The notes below the pieces were generated by a model. The model had not been told where the DNA came from. It saw only the letters and a program-made list of their open reading frames with translations, and searched no databases. Source: Sporolactobacillus mangiferae (GTDB lineage Bacteria; Bacillota; Bacilli; Bacillales; Sporolactobacillaceae). From it: a stretch of 52,082 bases of DNA. Shown here one piece after another: positions 15,947-24,732 of the stretch (the first letter of the stretch is position 1; each line of letters begins with the position of its first letter). A program made the translations under genes and the position numbers. The stretch lies in the NCBI RefSeq assembly GCF_023336505.1, contig NZ_JAMAST010000019.1, forward strand, positions 1 to 52,082. Reading direction: 5' to 3'.

Positions 15947-16600
15947 ATGACACTCATGACTTATCTTACCGTCCGATCTGTTGCCAAAGCAGAATCTGAG
16001 ATTAAAAAATCACGCTTTATTTCCTCTGTATATCCCGTGGAGAGCGAAACAGAAGCGGTACAATGGATCGAAAGCGTTCGCAAGGAACACTGGAAAGCAA
16101 ATCATAATTGCTTTGCCTATATCATAGGAAAGAAACAGGAAATTCAAAAAGCAAGCGACGACGGCGAACCTAGCGGTACGGCTGGTGCACCAATGCTTGA
16201 AGTACTGAAGCAACGCAGCATCTGCAACGTGCTTGTCATTATCACTCGCTATTTTGGCGGGACAAAACTGGGTACCGGTGGTTTAATCCGTGCATATGCC
16301 CATTCAACAAGTGCCGGGTTAAACAAGGCAGGGATCATCAGGCAAGTGCCTTCGGAACAATGGACTGTCACCGTTGACTACCATCAGAGCGGCATGCTGG
16401 AGAACAAGCTGCGTGAATCTCCTTATACCGTCAAGAGCATCGGCTACAGCGACAAAGTGACTTTTGATCTGTTAACAGACCAGAAGGATCACTCAGCGTT
16501 TATTGAATTCATGACCAATTTGACGAACGGTCAGGCAGAAATCGAAAAGAAACGCGAATTATATGTGCAGGAAGCGTTACCGTCCACAGGCGAAAACTGA
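15947..16600 (+). CDS. yvyE: YvyE/YigZ family protein (IMPACT-like)
   Basis: 217 residues. N-terminal UPF0029/IMPACT domain with KSRFISSVYPV, HNCFAYIIG, SDDGEPSGTAGAPMLEVL and VIITRYFGGTKLGTGGLIRAY, plus a smaller C-terminal domain. The family is linked to translation-related functions, but the reaction is unknown. AGAGGG lies 8 nt before ATG 15947; an internal ATG at 15956 is possible. yvyE next to degS-degU is the B. subtilis arrangement. Confidence 0.94.
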   Translation: MTLMTYLTVRSVAKAESEIKKSRFISSVYPVESETEAVQWIESVRKEHWKANHNCFAYIIGKKQEIQKASDDGEPSGTAGAPMLEVLKQRSICNVLVIITRYFGGTKLGTGGLIRAYAHSTSAGLNKAGIIRQVPSEQWTVTVDYHQSGMLENKLRESPYTVKSIGYSDKVTFDLLTDQKDHSAFIEFMTNLTNGQAEIEKKRELYVQEALPSTGEN

Positions 16601-16770
16601 CTGGCCCGTAAATTTACGGAGACACAAGAAACAGATATATACAATTATTTTGCGAATTTTGCCGAAAATACACTGAATTACATTGATGGAACAGACGGAC
16701 TTCGATAAAATAAGACTATTGCCTGTGAATATGACCAACGGTCTATTAATTAAGCAACGGTCGGATTGTT

Positions 16771-16868
16771 TTATAAGAAAACTTGGCTTTACCAAGTCTC
16801 TGGCGAAGGCAAAGAGGCCACCGCACTTATACTATAATCCGCTGAAGACTTTAAACTTTTTTAATAAT
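16771..16868 (+). repeat. Family 1 repeat, copy 5
   Basis: AAGAAAACTTGGCTTTACC, GGCGAAGGCAAAGAGGCC, CGCACTTATACTATAATCC, GCTGAAGACTTTAAAC. Its right end meets the A-tract of the hairpin at 16872. Confidence 0.85.
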
Positions 16869-16871
16869 ATT

Positions 16872-16908
16872 AGAAAAACCGGGCAAAAAGCTCCCGGTCC
16901 TATTTTCA
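16872..16908. terminator. Intrinsic terminator
   Basis: ACCGGG (16878-16883) and CCCGGT (16893-16898). Leftward the stem is followed by TTTTTC; rightward by CCTATTTT. The rightward reading could end yvyE. Confidence 0.6.
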
Positions 16909-17205
16909 CAGAGCGTACTTTCACAGGACGTGATGGCTTTCGCGTTGCATACAGGACGTATGCGACCTTAGCGAAATTTCCTTACATTGTTAGTAGAAGT
17001 TTCTTTTACAACCAGCGAGAGTTCCTTCTCTATCATGATTTATTGATTTATGCCTGTTGGATGCATATCGCTGGCGGTCTTGCATCTCGGCTTTGATGCA
17101 CAGACGTGATACTTTTTTTGGTTTATTATTGAGTAATCATATACTTTCTAAAAAACTGGCGCCTATCTGTGAAAGACTAAAAACCCGGAGGAGAATACGT
17201 CAAAG
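16909..17205. other. Leader region of the LCP gene
   Basis: Contains some short inverted repeats (for example GCATACAGGACGTATGC around 16948) but no known riboswitch or supported ORF. The promoter of the gene at 17206 should lie here. Confidence 0.35.
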
Positions 17206-18330
17206 ATGGCACTAAGCAGAACAGAGACTCGAAAAAGCAAAAAACATACTAAGCGGAAAATAATCGTCTGGATTGTTATATCGGTATTTCTCCTGCTGGT
17301 CGGGAGTGGCGCGGCATATGGATATTATTTATCAAAAAAGCTCGAAAATGTAACTTCAAATGCGCAAAATAAACTGGCACGTGGCAGCAAGTCAGATCTT
17401 CGCGCGGAAAAAGTAGATCCGGTTAAGGATGATTTTTCTATCCTGTTTATCGGAATCGACAAACGAAAAAACGAGCCGAGCCGTTCCGATGCACTTGTGC
17501 TCGCAACCTTTAATCATGAGTCCAATCAGGTGCATATGGTCAGCATTCCTCGTGATTCCAAAGTACAGATCGTTGATCCAACCCGCACACATGATTACGG
17601 CTTTTCCAAAATCACGCATGCGCATGCGTATGGTGACGCAAACAATAATCAGGGTGCTGACTATACAATCGCCACGGTTGAAAATCTCTTTAAAGTACCG
17701 GTGGATTATTATGTTCAAGTCGACTTCAAGGCATTTATAAAAATTATTAATGCACTTGGCGGTGTTGAGATGGACGTTCCGGTAAAACTGGTGACGCAGA
17801 ACAGCAACGATAAGAAGGGTAAGGATGCCGTTGTACTTGAACCGGGCAAACAGCTGCTCAACGGTGAGCAGGCACTTGCACTGGTCCGCAACCGAAAATC
17901 TCCAGGATCAGGCGGTGATTTCGGACGCGGAAAACGTCAGATGGCCATGATCGAGGCGATCGTTAAAAAGAGTGCAACTTTGTCCTCAGTGACCAAGTAC
18001 AGCAAGGTTATTGATTCGCTTGACAATAATTTTGAAACCAATCTGACTTTTGGGCAATTGCTCAGCCTGCGCCGCTATGCCGGCTCACTATCCAAGATCG
18101 ATTCACTGCAATTGAAAGGTACCGACGACATGAGTTCCGGTGTCTATTATTATGCGCTTGACGAAGATTATTTGAATCAAGTGCGGGATGAACTGAAACA
18201 GCAATTAAATTATTCAACAGCTTCCGAGAGCAGTGATGATGGGGAAAGCAGCAGTACGGCACCAGCAACTGCGGATGAAGATTCTTCAGGTATCGTAAAT
18301 GATTCATCCGGCAGCGCAAGCAATCAATGA
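17206..18330 (+). CDS. LytR-CpsA-Psr (LCP) wall-polymer ligase, TagU-like
   Basis: 374 residues. A basic N-terminus, one membrane anchor (IIVWIVISVFLLLVGSGAAYGYYL), then the extracellular LCP domain: SILFIGIDKRKNEPSRSDALVL, MVSIPRDSKVQIV, ALGGVEMDVP, LNGEQALALVRNRK, GDFGRGKRQ. The Arg and Asp residues that hold the polyprenyl phosphate are present. It attaches teichoic acid or other glycopolymers to peptidoglycan. The tail after residue 330 is Ser/Asp/Glu-rich low complexity. GGAGGAG lies upstream of the ATG. Near tagO and tagA, as in Bacillus. Confidence 0.92.
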   Translation: MALSRTETRKSKKHTKRKIIVWIVISVFLLLVGSGAAYGYYLSKKLENVTSNAQNKLARGSKSDLRAEKVDPVKDDFSILFIGIDKRKNEPSRSDALVLATFNHESNQVHMVSIPRDSKVQIVDPTRTHDYGFSKITHAHAYGDANNNQGADYTIATVENLFKVPVDYYVQVDFKAFIKIINALGGVEMDVPVKLVTQNSNDKKGKDAVVLEPGKQLLNGEQALALVRNRKSPGSGGDFGRGKRQMAMIEAIVKKSATLSSVTKYSKVIDSLDNNFETNLTFGQLLSLRRYAGSLSKIDSLQLKGTDDMSSGVYYYALDEDYLNQVRDELKQQLNYSTASESSDDGESSSTAPATADEDSSGIVNDSSGSASNQ

Positions 18331-18350
18331 AAAAGGAATCACCATTAAAA

Positions 18351-18425
18351 ATGGATGACGCCCAGTCTTTGGTGAGCGCGAAGACGCCGTCGCACATTCA
18401 CAAAATTTATCTGAATTCTATCTTG
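18351..18425 (+). repeat. Family 1 repeat, copy 6 (diverged)
   Basis: Keeps GCGAAGACGCCGTCGCAC and a degenerate ATCTGAATTCTATCTTGTA end. It abuts the A7 tract of the terminator at 18428. Confidence 0.65.
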
Positions 18426-18427
18426 TA

Positions 18428-18478
18428 AAAAAAGTATCTGATCTAAAGCAAGTGCATTTAGATCAGGTGCTTTTTTAT
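18428..18478. terminator. Bidirectional intrinsic terminator between convergent genes
   Basis: CTGATCTAAA (18438-18447) pairs with TTTAGATCAG (18457-18466), extended by AAAGTA/TGCTTT, with A7 on one side and T6 on the other. It can serve the LCP gene (plus) and the small gene at 18498 (minus). Confidence 0.9.
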
Positions 18479-18497
18479 TCACTGTACGTGATCGTGA

Positions 18498-18767
18498 TTA
18501 TCCGCTCAGCGATTGTATAGAAAAAGCCTGCTCAATATCAGACTTTCTTTCATTTGCACTGATATATTTACACGGATAATAATCGGTTAATCGGCAAACA
18601 CGTAAATACAAATGATCATCGATGACAATGTATGGCTCCTGATCAATCCTGATGAGAGCCTTTTTCTTAAAATGTCGTTTATGGCAGATAATGAAAAGTT
18701 CATCTGTCTTATACCAGACGGCTCTTTTTCGATCCAGAAATTTAATCATGACAACCTTTTTTCTCAT
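18498..18767 (-). CDS. Small protein of unknown function
   Basis: 89 residues from ATG 18767, chosen because GGGGAGGAAG lies 7 nt upstream; the frame to 18812 lacks such a signal. Basic N-terminus (MRKKVVMIKFLDRKRAVWYK), then beta-strand-like segments ELFIICHKRHF, YIVIDDHLYLRV, YYPCKYISAN. No membrane helix and no family I recognise. The convergent terminator at 18428 would end it. Confidence 0.6.
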   Translation of the reverse strand: MRKKVVMIKFLDRKRAVWYKTDELFIICHKRHFKKKALIRIDQEPYIVIDDHLYLRVCRLTDYYPCKYISANERKSDIEQAFSIQSLSG

Positions 18768-19235
18768 TGTAACTTCCTCCCCTGATTCTTCTGTACTTGA
18801 AGCCGTCATCATGGGGCTACTTAATTATCCATAATCTTTTCTTACATTAATTAAATTGACTGTATCCATGCACTTCAAACATATTTTTGCATATAATAAT
18901 TATTTAACGGGAAAAACGCTTAAAAGTTTGTGGCATAACCAGCATTCTCGGCCATTTCAATAATACTCCCCATTGTGCGCGCTCATGTTTTTTGCTGCAG
19001 TTAAGCTCCACTGTTGTTTTTTCGTCTTACGTGACGGTCTTCATCTTTCACAAAAAGGGAGATTCTTCAGCCATTCTCTCATCCAAAGAGACCGTTTCAG
19101 TTATGCATTTATCACCCATAAAATGATCAGACTAAGGAAATAAGGCTTACTACTTACATCGGTGTTTTTTCCATATTTTACATTCACATATTGTTACAAT
19201 TTTCACAATAACGAAAATGAATGCTTCTATCGAAA
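18768..19235. other. Intergenic region, nothing recognised
   Basis: About 470 bp of AT-rich DNA. Short inverted pairs occur (for example GAGATTCTTCAGCC and a nearby TCTCTC), but there is no supported ORF or known RNA. Confidence 0.35.
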
Positions 19236-19510
19236 ATAACAGGAAAACAGGGCTACGCCCGGTTCTTTGCCATCGATCCGCTCGTTTGCCGCGAGGAGTC
19301 CAGGAACCTCCACGGGCATGCCTGGTCCTTAATCTCCAGCCACATGTCATGGGTTCGTGTCTTTATGTTACTGAATCGGCGCTTCAGTAGTTGCTCACTT
19401 GCCATTGGCGCGCCGCGAGCTTCCTCGGGCAAACTGGAATCTGCGGGATCATGCTGGCACCTGATCAAAAGGAACGTTCCGCTGGCGCCAGCGCACTTTC
19501 GTGTCTGGTC
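19236..19510. repeat. GC-rich dispersed repeat (family 2), long copy
   Basis: Shares CTGCGGGATC, CTGATCAA.AGGAACG and GGCGCCAGCGC.CTTT with 31070-31199, and similar CGCTCG..TTGCCGC runs further left. No ORF with a start signal. It is followed by the terminal part of a family 1 repeat. Confidence 0.75.
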
Positions 19511-19529
19511 TACACTCTTTTTATGCTTA

Positions 19530-19553
19530 GCTAAAATCTAAACTTTCTTATAG
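19530..19553 (+). repeat. Family 1 repeat, end fragment only (copy 7)
   Basis: AAATCTAAACTTTCTTATAGTA matches only the terminal quarter of the family 1 element. It directly abuts the A8 tract of the tagO terminator. Confidence 0.8.
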
Positions 19554-19588
19554 TACAAAAAAAACGGCTCATAAAGAACCGTTTCTTC
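19554..19588 (-). terminator. Intrinsic terminator of tagO
   Basis: Leftward AAACGGTTC, short loop, GAGCCGTTT and a run of T. About 55 nt after the tagO stop. Confidence 0.88.
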
Positions 19589-19642
19589 AATATATATTTT
19601 CACTATTATTCGTTCATTAATTTCAGACAGTGAAAACATTCA

Positions 19643-20698
19643 TTATTTGACTTTTGCCAGTCCCAGGATCCGCTTGTATGCATTAAGAAGCGGTTTGTAA
19701 TTTGCGCTGACAAGCCCTACGCCTTCCACTACCAATTCAATGATCAGCATCACACTGATAATAATGATCAGCGAGCCGAGCAAAGTGGAGGTTGAGAACA
19801 GGATCGCGGCCAGCGCGAACATCGCACTCATGCCGTAAATGAGGACTACGGTCTGCCTCTGCGTAAATCCATAACGCAGCAGACAGTGATGCAAATGTGA
19901 TTTGTCGGGTGCCGTCAGTGGCTTTCGATTGACCAGTCGGCGAATAATAGCGAACAGTGTATCTGAAATGGGAACTGCCAGAATGATGATCGGTACAACA
20001 AGAGAAAACAGGGTCACATTCTTAAATCCGAGCAGCGCAAGCACCGAAATGACATATCCGAGAAAATAACTGCCCGTATCGCCCATGAAAATCTTCGCCG
20101 GATGAAAATTGTAAGGAAGAAAGCCGAGCGCGCTGCCCAGTAAGAGTGTGCTGACTGTAAAGACGAACATATTGCCCTGGATCAGAGACAGTCCAGCCAT
20201 CGTCAGCAGGACAATGCTTGAAACACCAACGGCAAGTCCGTCAAGACCGTCGATCAGATTGATCGCATTGGTAATGCCCATAATCCACAGCAGTGTGAGC
20301 GGAACACTGAGCCAATATAAATGCAGTACCCCATTGAACGGAAGATTGATGAAAGAAACCTGAATGCCGCTCTGCACAATAACCAGAGCAGCAAAAAAAT
20401 GAGCAACAATCTTCACTTTTGGGGACAGAGAATACAGGTCATCCAGAACACCAGTCAAAATAATGATGACGCTGCCTATTAGAAGCGGCAGTGTAAAGCT
20501 GCTGTCCGGCCACAGGATCAGCATTCCTGCAAGAAAAGCCAGATAAATAGCCAGCCCGCCCATTCGCGGCATAATTGTCTGATGAACTTTGCGGGCGTTC
20601 GGAAGATCGGTCGCACCGATACGAATCGCTAATTTCCTGACAAGCGGCGTCAAAGCAACCGCAGCAAGAAAACAGATCAAGAATGTCACATAGACCAT
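19643..20698 (-). CDS. tagO: TagO-like undecaprenyl-phosphate GlcNAc-1-phosphate transferase
   Basis: 351 residues with about ten membrane helices (WecA/MraY superfamily). Visible motifs: PRMGGLAIYLAF, LTGVLDDLYSL (the DD pair), NAINLIDGLDGLAVG, FNFHPAKIFMGDTGS-like PAKIFMGDTGSYFLG, and RKPLTAPDKSHLHHCLL (HxHH-type loop). It transfers GlcNAc-1-P to undecaprenyl phosphate, the first step of wall teichoic acid and related polymers. ATG 20698 follows AAGGGCGGG. Divergent from tagA across a 297-bp region with an inverted repeat. Confidence 0.95.
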   Translation of the reverse strand: MVYVTFLICFLAAVALTPLVRKLAIRIGATDLPNARKVHQTIMPRMGGLAIYLAFLAGMLILWPDSSFTLPLLIGSVIIILTGVLDDLYSLSPKVKIVAHFFAALVIVQSGIQVSFINLPFNGVLHLYWLSVPLTLLWIMGITNAINLIDGLDGLAVGVSSIVLLTMAGLSLIQGNMFVFTVSTLLLGSALGFLPYNFHPAKIFMGDTGSYFLGYVISVLALLGFKNVTLFSLVVPIIILAVPISDTLFAIIRRLVNRKPLTAPDKSHLHHCLLRYGFTQRQTVVLIYGMSAMFALAAILFSTSTLLGSLIIIISVMLIIELVVEGVGLVSANYKPLLNAYKRILGLAKVK

Positions 20699-20816
20699 CT
20701 TTCAGTCCCGCCCTTATCAATAGATTCAGATTTGCGCTGCCAGATAAACACAGGCAGACTTGCAAACTTTCTTAATCGAAATTATACCACAATGTAAAGA
20801 CAACGTGCCTAAAAAC

Positions 20817-20868
20817 TTTACAATATTTTAACGGTCAACACAATCCGTTAAAATTAGTTTACAATATT
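20817..20868. promoter_or_regulatory. Inverted and direct repeats between tagO and tagA
   Basis: TTTTAACGG (20826-20834) and CCGTTAAAA (20845-20853) are a perfect 9-bp inverted repeat with a 10-nt spacer. TTTACAATATT occurs on both sides (20817-20827 and 20858-20868). The position between divergent genes suggests an operator or overlapping promoters. Confidence 0.5.
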
Positions 20869-20995
20869 GAATGGGCTGTTGATCAAAATCGGGATTTTTT
20901 TGATGATTCCAGGTCACTCTTTTTGCTGATGATCAACTGAAATAAACAACGCATATTCGAGAACTATATATCATATCTGCACGTTAAAGGATGGA

Positions 20996-21742
20996 ATGGC
21001 AATGCATGAAAAAAAACAAGTAGGCACACTCTATATGAATGATTTTCAGACAAAGCGGGAATTCGCGGCCCTGTTTTCCCAAAATATGAACCGTCATCAA
21101 CCCATGAATCTCTATTTTCTTAATGATCATGGATTTAATATTGCTCAAAAAGACCCGGAGTATAATGAAGTGCTGAACCGCGCGGACTATTTACTTAATG
21201 ACGGGATCGGAATCAAGCTCGGCGCAAAATTGTGGGGAATCCGTCTCCGTGAGAATTTAAACGGTACGGATCTGATTCCCGTGCTTCTCGATCAATGTGC
21301 CAGAAATCACTGGTCGGTTTATCTGCTCGGTGCCGCGCCAAAGGTTGTCCGGGCAGCCGCGCAGAAACTATCAGAGAAGCACACGCATCTGCACATTGCC
21401 GGCATCCATGATGGCTATTTTGACTCAGACGAGCAAATCATCGCGGAAATTAATCAGTCCGGAGCCGACGTCCTGCTCGTGGGCATGGGCATGCCGCTTC
21501 AGGAAAAGTTTATTGACCGGAATACGCATGCGCTCGCTCCACTGGTACGTATCGCTGTTGGCGGTTTTTTCGATTTTGCCTCCGAGACAAAACCACGTGC
21601 ACCTAAGCTGATGCGCCGTCTGAACCTGGAATGGCTGTTCCGAATGGCACTGGAACCGCAGCGGATGTGGAAGCGCAATGTTGTCGGCCATGCGCAATTT
21701 TTCGCAAAAGTACTTTGGCTGAAGTGGAGCAGCCGCCACTAA
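20996..21742 (+). CDS. tagA: TagA/WecG-type N-acetylmannosaminyltransferase
   Basis: 248 residues, WecG/TagA/CpsF glycosyltransferase family. Motifs: NDGIGIKLGAKLWG, LNGTDLIPVLL, VYLLGAAPKVV, LLVGMGMPLQEKFI, VGGFFDFASETKPRAP, NLEWLFRMALEPQRMW. Adds ManNAc to lipid-linked GlcNAc, committing it to teichoic acid linkage. ATG 20996 or 21002, with AAAGGA upstream. Works after TagO; its C-terminus is basic and probably membrane-associated. Confidence 0.95.
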   Translation: MAMHEKKQVGTLYMNDFQTKREFAALFSQNMNRHQPMNLYFLNDHGFNIAQKDPEYNEVLNRADYLLNDGIGIKLGAKLWGIRLRENLNGTDLIPVLLDQCARNHWSVYLLGAAPKVVRAAAQKLSEKHTHLHIAGIHDGYFDSDEQIIAEINQSGADVLLVGMGMPLQEKFIDRNTHALAPLVRIAVGGFFDFASETKPRAPKLMRRLNLEWLFRMALEPQRMWKRNVVGHAQFFAKVLWLKWSSRH

Positions 21743-21890
21743 GATTCATTGCTCTGCCGTGACATGATATTTCGGTTACTGATGAGAAATGAGCGGAGAG
21801 ATTTAGCAACAGTATTCATATCCCCCCCTTTTTTACAAGGTTAATGCTAGAATAATAGAGGATGAACTTACTGACGAAGGAAGGATCTGC

Positions 21891-23150
21891 ATGGAACAGA
21901 ATTTTTTTATTCAGAACCGGAAGAAACTGTATGAATCCCTTGAGGATCAATCGCTGACCGTTCTTTTTGCCGGCGAAGCGGCACACCAGTCCGCTGATGA
22001 AAGTTATCCGTTCTATCCGAACCGGAATTTTTATTACATGACCGGCATTGCAGAACCAAAGGTGATCTTTGCCGCGGCAAAATTTAATGGAAAAATTGAA
22101 GAAACACTGTTTATTGAACGTGCGGATCCGTGGATGGCGCGCTGGGTCGGTGAAACGATTACACCAAATGAGGCTCAGGAAGCTTCCGGCATTCAGAACA
22201 TTGAATTGCTTGATAAGTTTGAGAGCTATGTACGCGGCCAGTTTGACAATCGTGTGTATCAGCATCTCTATGTCGATCTTGAGGCGAAATCATGGGAATT
22301 CACGGCAAAACCTTCGAATAAATTCGCATCCGAGGCTGCTGTTATCTACCCTTATTTAACCATTCATAATTTATATCCTGTTCTTTCACGTTTTCGAGTG
22401 GTCAAAACGGCTGAAGAAATTGACTTGATCCGCGAAGCTGGAAAAATTACTGCAGACGGAATTAAATATGTGCTTGCCAATGCAAAACCGGGCATGAAGG
22501 AGTATGAACTTGAAGCCTACTTCAACTTCGTTCTGAAGAGCCGCGGATGTACCGAATTTGCTTTTCCTACTATTCTCGCAAGCGGTTTTAACGGAACGGT
22601 GCTTCATTATTCGGCAAATACGGGAACAGCCGAAAACGGTGATCTTGTGCTTCTCGATCTTGGTGCCCAGTATCAACTGTACAATGGGGACATCAGTTAT
22701 ACATTCCCGATAAACGGCCGCTTTACCCCGCGCCAGAAAACCATTTATGACATCGTCCTGCGCTGCAATCAGGAAGTGACAAAAATGGCGAAGCCTGGGA
22801 TTGCCTTTAAAGACCTGAACAACTTCACAATCCAGTTCTATACTGAAGAGCTGTCAAAAATCGGATTGATCAGAACGCCTGAGGAGTTGCGCAAATACTA
22901 CTTCCACAGTGTCAGTCACTCACTTGGTCTGGATACTCACGATGTCGGCCCATATCGTGAGATGGAGCTCGTTCCCGGCGAAGTGATCACAAACGAACCC
23001 GGACTCTATATCCCTGAAGAAAGCATTGGCATTCGTATTGAAGATGATCTGCTGATTACAGACACAGGCGCAGAGGTATTAACAACCGGTCTGCCGCGCA
23101 CTACGGAAGAAATAGAAAATTTCATGGCGGGCGGCCATTCTGATCTTTAA
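21891..23150 (+). CDS. M24 family Xaa-Pro aminopeptidase-like protein
   Basis: 419 residues, aminopeptidase P type. An N-terminal creatinase-like domain (RNFYYMTGIAEP), then the pita-bread catalytic domain with metal ligands in LLDLGAQYQLYNGDISYTFP (DxG..D region), HSVSHSLGLDTHDVG, VITNEPGLYIPEE and GIRIEDDLLIT. It removes N-terminal residues ahead of proline and is expected to need Mn2+. AAGGAAGG lies before the ATG. A single gene with its own short upstream region. Confidence 0.92.
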   Translation: MEQNFFIQNRKKLYESLEDQSLTVLFAGEAAHQSADESYPFYPNRNFYYMTGIAEPKVIFAAAKFNGKIEETLFIERADPWMARWVGETITPNEAQEASGIQNIELLDKFESYVRGQFDNRVYQHLYVDLEAKSWEFTAKPSNKFASEAAVIYPYLTIHNLYPVLSRFRVVKTAEEIDLIREAGKITADGIKYVLANAKPGMKEYELEAYFNFVLKSRGCTEFAFPTILASGFNGTVLHYSANTGTAENGDLVLLDLGAQYQLYNGDISYTFPINGRFTPRQKTIYDIVLRCNQEVTKMAKPGIAFKDLNNFTIQFYTEELSKIGLIRTPEELRKYYFHSVSHSLGLDTHDVGPYREMELVPGEVITNEPGLYIPEESIGIRIEDDLLITDTGAEVLTTGLPRTTEEIENFMAGGHSDL

Positions 23151-23183
23151 TGGTCCGGGCAACGACTCATAATGAATCCTGTG

Positions 23184-23233
23184 CGGGTGCCTCAGAAGTC
23201 TTTTATGACGCTGAGACATCCTTTTTCTATTTC
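23184..23233 (+). terminator. Probable terminator after the M24 peptidase gene
   Basis: TGCCTCAG..GTC and GAC.CTGAG.CA can pair with small bulges, followed by CCTTTTTCT. The stem is short, so this is tentative. Confidence 0.5.
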
Positions 23234-23322
23234 AAGAGAAGCAGCATATCTGCTTCGTTCTGACATATGATCTGCCCATCTGTTACAATGAAAACGACGC
23301 TAACGAAAAGGCGGGACCATGG

Positions 23323-24480
23323 ATGAAAATACGTAAAATTGTCATTGCGCCTGATTCATTTAAGGAGAGCCTGACCGCCCTTGAAGCTGCTGAGGCGATC
23401 CGCGACGGCCTGAGACAAGTATGGCCGAATGCCGAGTATGTGCTTGTTCCGATGGCTGACGGCGGCGAAGGGACGGTGCGTGCCCTTGTTGACGCGCTTC
23501 ACGGTGAAATCATCACCCAGACAGTAACCGGTCCGCTGGGCACCCCTACCGCAGCGTTCTATGGACTGATCAATCATGGACACACGGCCGTGATTGAAAT
23601 GTCTGCGGCAGCGGGAATCGAGAAAACAGGCCCCGAATCCCGCGATCCGCTTCATGCAACCACATACGGTGTCGGTGAATTAATTCGCTCCGCATTGGAT
23701 CATGGGGCAAACCATATAATTCTCGGATTAGGCGGCAGTGCGACGAATGATGGCGGATGCGGCATGGCACAGGCGCTTGGTGCCCGCCTTCTTGATAACG
23801 GTGGAAATGAATTGTCTGAAGGCGGAGCTTCGTTGATCCATCTGGAAACGATCGACTTATCGCGGATGGACCAGCGGTTGAATCATGTGCGTGTTGAGGC
23901 CGCTACGGACGTCACCAATCCTTTAACCGGACCTGAGGGCGCATCTGCAGTGTTCGGGCCGCAAAAAGGTGCAACCCCGGACATGGTTCGCCTGCTTGAT
24001 CAGGCACTCACCCGCTTTGCACGGATTGTAGCGCGCGACTATCACATTGATATTAATTCCCCTCCAGGCAGCGGAGCAGCTGGTGGTCTTGGTGCAGGAG
24101 CCCTTTTCTTTTTAAAAAGCTCCATTCGGCCGGGCATTGACTTAGTCATTAAAGAATCTGGATTAGAACAAAAAATGGCGGATGCTGCACTGGTCATTAC
24201 GGGTGAAGGAAAAATTGACGGGCAGACTGTTTTTGGGAAAACCCCTGTCGGAGTCGCACAATGCGCCAAAAGGGCACATCTTCCGGTTATTGCATTGGCA
24301 GGATCACTGGGGGAAGGCTGCGAGGCTGTATATGATCATGGCATAGACGCACTGCTGCCGATTGTTCCCGGTCCGGTTTCTCTTGATCAGGCACTGCACC
24401 ATGCGCGATTTAATTTAATCCGAACGGCTGCGAATACCGCGCGTCTTTGGCAGCTTGCCGGCTACGGCCAATCATTTTAA
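23323..24480 (+). CDS. glxK: Glycerate kinase
   Basis: 385 residues, the GlxK/GarK type: KIVIAPDSFKESLTALEAA, PMADGGEGTV, AAGIEKTG, LIRSALDHG, LGLGGSATNDGGCGMAQALG, GAAGGLGAGALFF, VITGEGKIDGQTVFGK, GVAQCAKRA. It phosphorylates D-glycerate, feeding glycolysis. ATG 23323 after GGCGGGACC is an imperfect ribosome binding site. A long palindrome follows the stop. Confidence 0.95.
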   Translation: MKIRKIVIAPDSFKESLTALEAAEAIRDGLRQVWPNAEYVLVPMADGGEGTVRALVDALHGEIITQTVTGPLGTPTAAFYGLINHGHTAVIEMSAAAGIEKTGPESRDPLHATTYGVGELIRSALDHGANHIILGLGGSATNDGGCGMAQALGARLLDNGGNELSEGGASLIHLETIDLSRMDQRLNHVRVEAATDVTNPLTGPEGASAVFGPQKGATPDMVRLLDQALTRFARIVARDYHIDINSPPGSGAAGGLGAGALFFLKSSIRPGIDLVIKESGLEQKMADAALVITGEGKIDGQTVFGKTPVGVAQCAKRAHLPVIALAGSLGEGCEAVYDHGIDALLPIVPGPVSLDQALHHARFNLIRTAANTARLWQLAGYGQSF

Positions 24481-24518
24481 TTCACCTGGATACCTGCATG
24501 CAGGGTATCCAGGTGAAC
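24481..24518. terminator. Near-perfect 14-bp hairpin after glycerate kinase
   Basis: TTCACCTGGATACC and GGTATCCAGGTGAA flank TGCATGCAG. It directly follows the stop codon. There is no T-tract, so it may protect the mRNA 3' end or act as a terminator with help. Confidence 0.6.
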
Positions 24519-24519
24519 A

Positions 24520-24670
24520 TTAGAAAACTTGGCTTTGCCGAACCTTTGGCACGGGCGAAGCCGCCGTTGCGCGGCCATGGACGGCCTAATGTCCGATAAG
24601 CCGCAGGACGCGGCGTTTTTTCGGACCGCTTATACTATGTTCCTTAAATTTTATATACTTTCTTATAGTA
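24520..24670 (+). repeat. Family 1 repeat, copy 8, with an internal insertion of about 55 bp
   Basis: Normal left part TTAGAAAACTTGGCTTTGCC..GGGCGAAGCCGCCGT, then extra sequence (about 24569-24628) containing GCGCGGCCATGGACGGCC and GGACGCGGCG, then CGCTTATACTATGTTCC and the usual TATACTTTCTTATAGTA end. The end abuts the A-tract of the terminator at 24672. Confidence 0.85.
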
Positions 24671-24671
24671 G

Positions 24672-24724
24672 AAACAAAAAAGGTGGTCCATCCGCCAATA
24701 AAAATGGCTTTGAGACACACCTTG
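24672..24724 (-). terminator. Intrinsic terminator of the SGNH-like gene
   Basis: Leftward AAGGTG..GCCA, loop, TGGC..CACCTT with a T6 tail, just after the stop at 24733. Confidence 0.75.
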
Positions 24725-24732
24725 ATTACTGT

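Noticed and set aside
16683-17096. 137-residue plus-strand frame before the LCP gene
   Set aside because: Runs through a family 1 repeat and a terminator hairpin, with no ribosome binding site.
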